From NCBI GenBank assembly GCA_047967505.1, contig CM106541.1: a DNA stretch of 64,000 nucleotides. One strand, 5' to 3'. Both the position numbers and the translations under genes were made by a program. Shown here one piece after another: positions 55,409 to 64,000 of this stretch; the first letter of the stretch is position 1; each line of letters begins with the position of its first letter. Below the pieces are notes generated by a model. It did not search any database, was not told the DNA's origin, and worked only from the letters and a program-made list of their open reading frames with translations. This stretch comes from Dipteris shenzhenensis (lineage: Eukaryota; Polypodiophyta; Polypodiopsida; Gleicheniales).

Positions 55409-57224
55409 ACTCCTCAGAATCAGCTCTCATGCCAATAGTTGCAAGTATGCTCTCATGATTCGCCACTACAAGGCGCCATCGTGGAGTGGACATCGCCTTG
55501 CGAGTGCGAACATGACTCAAAGTAATCTTGATCACAACAACAAGATGAGAATACATGTATGCCTCCTGATCCGCCATGTACTCCTGGAACTCAATATAGC
55601 GACCACGCCTCTGTATCTGCTAAAAATAGTGGCCACCTATGATCATGCTATGAGACAACCATCCCTATAGGAAATGTCCTCAAACATGCATGGAATTGAC
55701 GATCCTCCCATTTCGCAGTGTGCGAGTGGTGTATGTAGCGGTACAGCTTCCCTCGAAAATTGTCAATGAATACAACACGTGGTGTCTCCTTCCCCACAAG
55801 CTGCAACCTCCTCGACTGTGCACCACCATCTAATGTCAAGGTACTGTACTCATATTGCTGCCAACGAACCATCTGCACATCACAAGTATCTAGTGCAACT
55901 CGTGGCACTCTAGCAAAGTCACTACACAAAGTACACCTGCTTCCACACAATCAAGGGAGTGGAATAAAGCATCACCATCTCGTGTACACAATATGGAATG
56001 AATGAAGTCGCGAGGGCTAGTAGGAACCACTCCCCTATGACAATCAAGGGAACGGAATCCATCATACATCAATCCAAAATTCACATGGTAGTGACAATAG
56101 CATGTGTCACGCTCCTGAGAGCATCGCACAAACCATGGCCCGCATCGCTCAAATGACCTCTACCCAATCCTGAACTCTGGGTGCACCTCTACAAATTGAG
56201 TGTACAACTTAGTCTGGGTACACTCCAAAAAACATGCACCATGCTGAATGTACACACCACGTGACACCCTCTTCCACAATGCCTTCTTGAACACCGGGGA
56301 TGCTCTGCAATGCTCCTCCCAAAACTGTTGTATGAAGGACCTAGTGGAATCATCCAATAATCGATCGCTGCAAGGTGCATGACCACTCGAAGCCCAAAGA
56401 GCATCAGTCTCACTATCCTTTAGACTCTGCCTCCTAATCATGCCTGCTTGCAATGTGCACGGTGCAATCTGAAGAAGACGTGAAGTGGTACACACATGGC
56501 CTACCATATGAGGTCTACTAATGGTAGCCACAATAGCACGACGTGCTGCCAAGGCATCACTGGAGTTCCTATGCTTAATAGAAGCATAGGAACAGCGAAC
56601 ACTACTAAGGACCTCGCCACATACAACCCTATCTCTATGTGCACCAAGACCAGCAAGCCTCCTACACTCTACCAAGTCAGGGTGATCAATCAGGGATGTG
56701 AGAAGAGAGGACTACGAAGCTAGCGTGAGGTCATAAAAAAAAGACTGCACAATCTTGCTAGTACGACGACGGATAGTGGACTTCGGAAAGTCATGTCATG
56801 AAGCAACACTGCTGCTGCAAGGTGGGGCAAGGGGATCAATGGGAGATGGTAGGGTGGAGGGGCGAAGGGAGGCGCCAAGCGGAATGAGGGGAGGGGGAGG
56901 GGGAGGGGGGAGGGTGGAGGGGGAAGAGGTAGAGGTGAAGGCCAAAATGTAGGTGGCTAGGGGAAGGGCGGAGGCTGGAGGTAGGGGAGCAGATGAGGAT
57001 GGGGGGACAATGGAGGTGGGGGTGGGGGTGGGGGTGGGGGTGGGGGTGGAGGTGGAGGTGGAGGTGGGATGTAGAGGTGGAGGTGGATCGGTGGTGGCAG
57101 CGTGAGCTCTAGCTCTAGAAGCTCTCTTGTGCTCATGAGCCTTCCGCTTGTGCTCCTCGTCAATAAAATTTGGGGGGGGTTCCTACATCTCACGTCTACT
57201 AGCTCTACGGCTTTGAGAACCCAT
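55409..57224 (-). pseudogene. DDE-like nuclease/transposase family, copy 2 (catalytic core deleted)
   Basis: ATG at 57,224 (MGSQSRRASRREM) leads a basic N-terminus and a Pro/Thr-rich low-complexity region. A well-preserved stretch of 171 codons (56,675-56,160) follows: AARRAIVATISRPHMVGHVC, FIQQFWEEHCRASPVFKKAL, HGACFLECTQTKLYTQFVEV. It continues with RSFERCGPWFVRCSQERDTC and YHVNFGLMYDGFRSL, then SRRLQLVGKETPRVVFIDNF and IHHSHTAKWEDRQFHACLRT to FPIGMVVS (55,655). In copy 1 the next residues are the first catalytic acid motif. Here the sequence jumps to the C-terminal block GHYF...GRYIEFQEYMADQE, YMYSHLVVVIKIT, and ends at TAG 55,409. So about 300 codons including the DDE core and the SCFC motif are missing. 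Breaks: TAG at residue 14, a stop after EFRIG and two frame shifts. No intron occurs at CTQ|TKLY, unlike copy 1. Confidence 0.65.
57005..57070 (+). repeat. (GGTGGG)n microsatellite within copy 2
   Basis: GGTGGGG(GT)GG repeats encode the Thr-Pro repeat of the minus-strand protein N-terminus. G-rich purine tracts continue to the left at 56,865-56,940. Confidence 0.85.
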
Positions 57225-57314
57225 TCTCAATGAAAGTAGGATGGAAGGTGTGACAAAGTGATGAGGAGGCAAGAATGGCTAAGAATGGGTGAAATGAACC
57301 AAAACGTGGTGTCT

Positions 57315-57325
57315 TATAGAGAGCC
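57315..57325 (-). promoter_or_regulatory. TATA box of DDE copy 2
   Basis: The minus strand reads CTCTATAAGACACC about 95 bp upstream of the ATG at 57,224 and about 140 bp downstream of array B. Confidence 0.5.
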
Positions 57326-57458
57326 TCAACTCATCCACTAGATTGCTCTTCATTATTATCGGTGGAGAAGGTGCTAAGATTGAAACTAATTGGCTGGAAT
57401 CCAATGTTAATTTCGAATATTCGCATCGTTTGATTTTATTCTAGCTTTGTACCTACAA

Positions 57459-57663
57459 ATACCTCGATCGAGGTATGCTATGCCTAGGTCATATACCTCG
57501 ATTGAGGTATTCAATGCCTCACGCAGGTATAAACCTCGATCGAGGTACATACCCCATGGTCATATACCTCGATCGAGGTATTCTATGCGTCACACAGGTC
57601 ATAAACCTCGATCGAGGTATTCTATGCCTCGCACATCGCGGTCATAAACCTCGATCGAGGTAT
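57459..57663. promoter_or_regulatory. Array B of the 18-bp palindrome (6 copies)
   Basis: Copies at 57,459, 57,493, 57,531, 57,564, 57,603 and 57,646, spaced 31-43 bp. Several have AAACCTCGATCGAGGTAT, with the first half-site changed by one base (T to A). Spacers share TTCTATGCCTCGCACA(T) phrases. The array lies upstream of the minus-strand DDE gene, mirroring array A. Confidence 0.9.
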
Positions 57664-57689
57664 TCTATGCCTTGCGTAGATTGTGATGT

Positions 57690-58045
57690 GTATACATGTG
57701 GTTGATGTGGCACCATGCATGGTCATGATGTGGCAATATGGTGTGGAATATATGAGTCTCTTCCATGACATGGAAATGTGATGTGGCATGATGAGTTGGC
57801 ATTCATGAGGTGGTAGATTGACATGGCAAATTGAGGTGGAGGGATTGGTGATGTGGCAAGGTTGACGAGGTATGCCAAGGTGGCAAGGTGTGATGACATG
57901 GCTCCAAGAGTTCCTATGATGTGAAATGATGAGGTGGCACATGTGGTTGATGTGGCAGCACATGTGGCAATGTAAGGTGACATGGCAAGGAGTGATGTCA
58001 CATCTCCTTGATGACATGGCACCACACGGTCTAACAACGTGGCAT
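57690..58045 (+). repeat. Dispersed GATGTGGCA motif cluster
   Basis: At least five exact GATGTGGCA and about eight variants (GAGGTGGCA, GACATGGCA, TGTGGCA) within 350 bp, irregularly spaced, all in one orientation. Confidence 0.7.
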
Positions 58046-58144
58046 GGTTGCAAGGCCAAAATAGATGACTCAGCCTTCTACATGGGCAGCATGCACACTC
58101 CAAAGGCTTGCCACCAGGGTCGGTGATGCTCCTAGCCTACCTCA

Positions 58145-58188
58145 CCAAGCCTAATACCAAGCCTACCTTGTCTTGGTATTAGGCTTGG
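58145..58188. repeat. Perfect 17-bp stem-loop
   Basis: CCAAGCCTAATACCAAG (58,145-58,161), a 10-base loop, then its exact complement (58,172-58,188), followed by T-rich sequence. It could be a cruciform or an RNA hairpin; no gene end is assigned. Confidence 0.85.
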
Positions 58189-58189
58189 G

Positions 58190-58951
58190 TGGCCCTTTTT
58201 CCCCCACAAAAGGGAGATTTCACTCTTGGAGGCCATATCATACGTTTCCGTTACTCAAATTTAACCAAAAATTTTTCCTCTTATTCATCATGTGGAGGAC
58301 TAAAAAAATTGACATTTTTGAAATGTTTGGTCATGTTTGAGAATTACTAGATTTATTTTTAATATTCTTTATTGATCCTCTAAGGAGTAAAAGTAAAAAT
58401 TAAACTTCAATCTTCCTAAATCTAACCATTGGATTTGGGATTTGATGATTCAACCACACACCCTTATGTGCCTACTAACCTTCCACTGAATTGGATTTGC
58501 TTAATTATTCAAAATACTAAAAAAATGTAGTGTGCTACTAAAATGCATGTATTTTATGACTTTATTTATTATAAATAATTATTTATAATTACATAAATCA
58601 TTCAAAAAATTACCAATAAATCAAGTTAAGCTCTACATAATGTAAAGAGACCACTTACAAAGTTTCAATAACATTTAATCTAAAATGAGTGAGAAATTTA
58701 GAATTTAATATGACACTCTCTGTTCATGACAAAGGTGTGACCACCCTGGAACCATGCCGTGTGACACAAATAAATTTTTTGTGTGTGCATCGAATTTTTG
58801 ATTAGACTATACGATTGTGTGCACAATAGCAAGTGTGATGTTGTGTCTGAAGACTTCAAAGACTAGATCCATAGGGAAGTAGGTGAGATTTGCATTTTTG
58901 TGTGCTAAAAAGCTTGTTTTTCCACCTCCTAAGGATTGGGGAGTGAACAAA
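58190..58951. other. AT-rich spacer before the right inverted repeat
   Basis: No gene. It may contain the 5' part of the LTR whose end lies at about 59,059, but its start could not be placed. Confidence 0.4.
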
Positions 58952-58974
58952 AAGTGGACACCCTTAGCTTGCTA
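58952..58974 (+). repeat. Right arm of the 23-bp inverted repeat
   Basis: Exact reverse complement of 45,982-46,004. It lies about 90 bp upstream of a copia primer-binding site. Confidence 0.8.
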
Positions 58975-59061
58975 CTTCCCTTTGCACCCACCAAAACTTG
59001 TGTGGCTCTCTGTCTCTCTCTCTCCCTCTTCTGTTTTGCTTCCGTTGAGAGTACTCTCAAC

Positions 59062-59074
59062 TGGTATCAGAGCC
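59062..59074 (+). other. Retrotransposon primer-binding site (initiator Met tRNA)
   Basis: TGGTATCAGAGCC is the standard plant Ty1/copia PBS complementary to the 3' end of tRNA-iMet. It follows a probable LTR end ...GTACTCTCA. The LTR start was not determined. Confidence 0.85.
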
Positions 59075-60520
59075 TGGGTGATCTAGCTGAGCGTATGTGA
59101 ATGCCTAGAAGCTCAGTAGCTCTATGGGAGGAAGGCGAAGCTCTGTGGGAAGCTTTGTGGGTGACTTTACTTACATCCGAGTGTGTAGAACCTTAGAGGA
59201 ACCTTTGGAAAAGTCACTTTGGCTTTGCGAAGTGGTTTTGAGAGCCTGTTAAGTGTTTTGAAAGAAAAAGTCGTTTTTTGAGCTTTTCCCTGTTCCGTTC
59301 GATGACAAAGACTCTGTATTAACTTGTAGAGGCAACTATTCCTTGCTTTTGGTGTCCACTTCACTTCAAGAGCTTGGAAACACCTTTATTCTTGAATCTA
59401 GGATCATTTCATTGGATTTTTGACTTATTGTGTCAGTTCCTACATTTTTTAGCTCGGGTGTTGGAACTCAAGTTTGGAGCAACCATTTGCAGATCTGTCA
59501 GTTCCGATGGACTCAGGAGTCCTAAAACTTCTATGTTGCTCATCATTCGCACTCTGGTGGAGTTTACAAACAGCTCTATTTCCAAAAACGTTTTTTAATC
59601 CATGTTTGGACCTAGTGATTGAGACCATGGTTTCCAAAACCGTCTATCCCATTGCATTTCGGACGCCCAAAAACCCCTACCTATCAGTTCTTGCATGATT
59701 CGGTGGAGTATTTTCAGAGTTATAGATCTCTATGTATTCGATTTCGTCTCTCTGTTATGCATTTTATATTCTAAAGTTTTGAAACCTTAGATTTATGCCA
59801 CATGGCAGTGGATAAGTGTTGACTCCCATTTCTCACTCATCGGTTAGGATTTTGGAGTTTCGGCAAAAGAGAGATATTTGCAAATTTTCTTGCTGAGTCC
59901 GATTATGCAATGGCACCCATGTTTTGAGGCATCTCAGGTTCTATTTTTCAGTAGCGATCTTTTTCGTGGGACCATGATTTCTTGAGCATACCTTATGTAG
60001 ATCACTCTGGTTGTAGTTTGAGCCATGTGCGCTCATTCGTGGTGTGCATTGGGTTGTAGTGGATTTATAGGCCATTTGGATGCATTGCGATGCTTATTAG
60101 ATGCGCTGATAGGCCTAGATTGCCTTGTGGGATGCTATTTTTATGGACGCTTTGCACATGGATGCTATATTATGCTGAGGGACAACTTTGACACATTGCA
60201 GGTGATGGACTGATAGTGTTATGCTCTCTTGGATGAGATATTATTGATGCATATGCCCATGGACGCGGTGTTTATGCTTGAGCCATTTGGCACCTATTGG
60301 CATTTTGGATTGCCATTACAGTTGGCATTTTCTTTTGGGCCAGATTTGCTCATATGGATGCATAGTACATGCACATGAGTCAGCTACATCTTTTGATGCT
60401 TTGAGCTTTGAGTTTTGGTGATATTTCAGTCTATTGTGGGAACACATTTGGGTGCACCTGGTATATGGTGTGATTCTCTCTTATAGGCACTAGCATTTGG
60501 GATTTTGCTTTATTTGCATT
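59075..60520 (+). other. Long untranslated leader of the copia element
   Basis: About 1.45 kb between PBS and gag ATG, with only short frames. It contains stretches of T-rich text and no identifiable insertion. Confidence 0.5.
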
Positions 60521-63500
60521 ATGGCGTCCTCTTCCATGTCTGAAAAGGAGTTTTTCAACATTAAAAAGTTTGATGGGACAAAATTTTCTTTGTGGAAAGA
60601 ACAGATAAGGGATGTGCTTATTCAAAAGAAGCACATTAAACCCTTGGCAGGGATTGAAGCTAAGCCTGCAAATATGTCCGAGGATGATTGGAATGAGTTG
60701 GATGCATTAGCAAAGTCTACTATTAGACTTCATCTTGCAGAGTCAGTTTATTTCATAGTAGTAAATGAGCAGACTACGGAAGATTTGTCGCAGAAAATAT
60801 GTGCCACTTATGAGAAGGAAACTGCCTCTAATAAAGTTTATCTCATGAAGAGGTTGTTTGAGCTACAAATGAAGGAAGGGGTCTCCATTGCTTCTCACTT
60901 GAATGAATTCAATATTATTTTTAGCTAGCTTCAGGCTCAAAAGATGAATTTTGATGTGGAGACTAAGGCAATATTTCTCTTATGTTCATTGCCATCCTCA
61001 TGGGATACCTTCCATACAACTGTCAGTAACTTCGCACCTGGTGGAGTACTGAAATTTGATGATGTTGTGGGGAGCTTGTTGGCCGAGGAGATTAGACGGA
61101 AGTGTATGGATGGCAACAAGCAGGATGCAGCCTTAAATGTGCAAAGGGGCAGATCACAATTCAGGGGGAAGTCCCAAGAAATAGGGAATTCTCGTAGCAA
61201 ATCCAGGGCACGGAACATTGAGTGTTACCACTGTGGCAAGAAGGGCCATATGGAAAAGGATTGCTACAAGCTAAAAAGAGAGCAAAAGGATAAGAAAAAG
61301 AATGTAAATTGGGGTGCAAATCAGAAGGAAGAGAGTTCAAGGGGGGACAAAGGAAAAGTGAAGATCGAGGAGATCAATGCAATCACACATGATAGTGACA
61401 ATGATGTTCTCTTCATGTCTAGTTTATCTGCAGAGTTGCTTACCACTTCAGATGATGCATATTCCCAGGATTGGATTTTGGATTCTGGTGCTTCATTCCA
61501 TGTTACTCCCCATAGGGAATGGTTCTCCACTTATGACAGTGGAAAGACAGGTTGTGTGCATCTTGGAAATGACTATGCATGTGACATAGTGGGAGTAGGT
61601 GACAAAGTTTTCTTTTGCAAATGGGTCTGCATTTATTTTGAAACATGTGAGACATGTGCCTAAGTTGACCAAGAGTCTTATTTCAGTGGGTCAGCTAGAT
61701 GATGCTAGTTTTCACACCACTTTTGGCTTTTAGAGTTGGAAAATTTAGAAGGGCTCTATGCTTTTGGCCAGGGGTGCCAAGTGTGGGACTTTGTATCCCT
61801 TACATGTATCAGGGGTATTTGATCATGTTGTTGCAATAACCGAGCAGCCAAGCACTTCTTTGTGGCATTGCAGGTTGGGGCACATGAGCTAGAATGGAAT
61901 GAAACTCTTATGATGTTTGGGTTATGTACCGCATTTGAGTTTCTTTTTGAATTTTGTGAGCACTAACTCTATGGGAAGCAGACTAAATCAGCCCATAAAA
62001 GAAGGGGAAAGAAAGAGTTTGAAAAGCTTGATTTGGTCCATTCAGACGTATGTGGTCCCATACCTACACGGTCATTAGGCGGGGCTGAATACTATGTGAC
62101 ATTCATTGATGATGCAACTAGGAAAGTGTGGGCTTATGCTATAGCTCAAAAAAGTGATGTGTTCCGGGTATTTTAGAAATGGCTGGCCTTGGTTAAGAAT
62201 CAGTCAGATAGAATGCTTAAATGCCTACGGACTGACAATGGTGGAGAGTATCTCTCTCATGACTTTTAGCATTTCTATGATACACGTGGGATTAAGAGGG
62301 AGCTCACATCCCCTCATACTCCAGAGCAAAATCCAGTTGCAAAAAAGATGAACTGTACCATTCAAGAAAGGTTGCAATGCATGCTTTCCAATGCAAGTCT
62401 TTCTGGTGGTTTTTGGGCTGAGGCAATGAAGACTACAGTGCATGTGATCAATAGATCACCTAGTAAGAGTTTGGATGGTGGTATTCCTGAAGAGGCATGG
62501 AGTGGCAAGAAGCCCTCTTACTCTCATTTGTGTATATTTGGTGTGAGGCATATGCACATGTGCCAAAAGAGCTTCAAAAGAAGCTAGATCCTAAGTCTAG
62601 GAAATGCATCTTTCTGGGTTATGGTGAAAGTGGAGAGATGGCCTATCGTCTCTGGGATCCAAAAGCAAAGAAGATCATATGCAGCCATGATGTAGTCTTC
62701 AATGAGAAGAAGATGCATAAGGCACCCATGAGGGATGTGGAAATGAGGAGAATCACTTTCTAGGATGTGAATCCACATGCATATGTTGATAGATAGCAAG
62801 CTGTCCATGCACCAAATGTGCAAGAAATGGTACCACCAAATACTCCCACAGGTATACAATCAAGGGTAGATGATGGATCATCTATCGGTGGAAATGATGA
62901 GCCAAATGTGGTTGATATGCAGGTGGGACAACAAGTTGAAATGCCCTTGAGAAGATCATCTAGAGTGTCTAGACCACCTGATAGGTTTGTTCCAAGGGTA
63001 GACTATGTGATGCTTACTGATTCGGGGAGCCTTCTTACTATAGAGAGGCTATGATGCGCGAGGATCAATGTAAGTGGGAGTATGCTATGCAATCAGAGAT
63101 GAGTTCACTTATGAAGAATAAGAATTGTGACTTGGTTTCTTTGCCACATGGAAAGAAAGCATTGCCATGTAAATGGGTCTACAAGATGAAGGTCACAGAT
63201 GATGATGTGCCTAGGTACAAGGCCTGTTTGGTTGCTAAAGGGTTCAAGCAAGAGAAGGGTGTGGACTTTGATGAGATACTCTCTCAAGTTGTGAAGATGA
63301 CCACACTTAGATGCATGCTTGGACTAGTGGCATCAGAGGATATGGAGCTTATGCAGATGGATGTCAAGACATCTTTCTTGCACGGGGATCTGCATGAGGA
63401 AATTTACATGGTGCAGCCAGAAGGCTTTGAAGAAAAGGGCAAAGAACATTTAGTTTGCAAGCTGAAGAAGAGTCTCTATGGTCTTAAGCAAGCACCTAGA

Positions 63501-63700
63501 GAATGGTATCAGAAGTTTGATGCTTTCATTCGGTCCTAGGGTTTTAGAAGGACTGAAATTGATCACTGCCTCTACACTAAAAGGCCTAAGGATAATAGCC
63601 TGATAATCCTGGCACTATATGTGGATGATATGCTATTGGCTAGCAAGAATACTTATGAGCTAGATGCATTCCCAGGGGATTCACAGGGGGAAACTTATGA
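60521..63700 (+). mobile_element. Ty1/copia gag-pol, comparatively young, 3' truncated
   Basis: ATG at 60,521 begins MASSSMSEKEFFNIKKFDGT. Gag (UBN2 type, KFSLWKEQIRDVLIQKKHIK) has one TAG at 60,926 in place of a Gln, then an intact CCHC knuckle CYHCGKKGHMEKDC (61,223-61,264). The protease WILDSGASFHVT is at about 61,475. A one-base T insertion near 61,612 shifts the frame. Integrase: [19 protein letters not shown] and TDNGGEYLSHDF keep the two Asp residues. The third motif reads PVAKKMNCTIQE where family members have G-V-A-E-R, so the catalytic Glu is lost. A one-base deletion near 62,544 precedes CEAYAHVPKELQKKLDPKSR. RT (MMREDQCKWEYAMQSEMSSL, CKWVYKMKV, MQMDVKTSFLHGDLHEEIYM) reaches ALYVDDMLLA (63,618-63,629), and homology ends at about 63,665. 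RNase H and the 3' LTR are absent from the window. Confidence 0.9.
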
Positions 63701-64000
63701 TATCACATGAGTGTACAATAGGGGGTTTTTTTGAAATGAGGCATAAGCTTATACATTAGGGGTAGGGGCCCTTTTTTTTCCCCAATATTGAATTTAAGCT
63801 AGGGGGACCATGTCATATTTAAGAAGGGGGGACATAATATAGGTTACCTTGGGTAACTAGTCCAAACAAGTTTGATTTTGTGTATGGTTTTAAATAGTCA
63901 TAGGAAAAGTAACCTAAATTTGCTTATTGTGTAATCTAAATGCTTGAGAGAGAATGTAGATTTAAGGAAAGGGGGGGACATAATGGAATTTTGGTGGTAT
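63701..64000. other. Flank with homopolymer runs, no gene
   Basis: GGGGGTTTTTTTG and GGGGGGGACATAAT phrases occur twice (63,822 and 63,967). It may be another repeat that truncated the copia element; the identity is unknown. Confidence 0.4.

Overview
This is nuclear DNA from a large, repeat-rich land-plant genome. Evidence: plant telomere-type TTTAGGG motifs, GT/AG introns, Ty1/copia, Ty3/gypsy, LINE-like and MULE-like relics in every state of decay, long CT/GT microsatellites and AT-rich spacers. There are no bacterial operons. Several gene families here are ones I associate with ferns, lycophytes, bryophytes and algae rather than crops, so a fern or other seed-free plant is my best guess; the species cannot be told. 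Most open frames are short because nearly all coding relics carry transition-type stops and single-base indels.

Layout. 0-11 kb: LINE-like fragment, a 79-nt foldback, a decayed copia element (about 3.9-5.45 kb) and a decayed gypsy pol (7.6-10.2 kb). 12-15.1 kb: nested inverted repeats around an interstitial telomere tract, AT-rich DNA, and a 0.9-kb polypyrimidine-to-polypurine block. 15.1-20 kb, minus strand: an unidentified ORF, a multi-exon gene with coiled coil and transposase-like motifs, and a gypsy gag fragment. 20.04-24.56 kb, plus strand: an unusual multi-exon gene, or adjacent pair, with a methyltransferase-like region, an FCP1/NIF-like pseudophosphatase and a SET domain. 25.57-28.56 kb: a MULE-like transposase relic, followed on the minus strand at 30.1 kb by an isolated exon that looks like a chloroplast/thylakoid targeting exon. 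32.5-38.4 kb: one LTR family (solo LTR plus truncated LTR and copia pol), then a copia RNase H fragment between minisatellites.

The most interesting part is 39-59 kb. Two copies of one plant DDE-like nuclease/transposase family are present. Copy 1 (39.3-42.3 kb, plus) keeps the catalytic-core motifs and is associated with motif arrays whose orientation is opposite on the two sides. Copy 2 (57.2-55.4 kb, minus) lost the core by an internal deletion. Copy 2 converges with a plus-strand gene (46.7-50.4 kb) encoding a coiled-coil RING-H2 protein. Both convergent genes have, at their outer 5' sides, arrays of the same 18-bp palindrome (ATACCTCGATCGAGGTAT; 13 and 6 copies) followed by a TATA box. 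A 23-bp exact inverted repeat lies outside both arrays (45,982-46,004 and 58,952-58,974). Between the genes is a 187-bp satellite carrying a solo LTR. Together these suggest a large two-gene DNA transposon or a domesticated derivative of one; this is an inference.

59.06-63.7 kb: a comparatively young copia element with a PBS, gag, protease, integrase and RT, truncated just after the RT YVDD box. I found no rRNA, tRNA or CRISPR locus and no convincing intact host gene.
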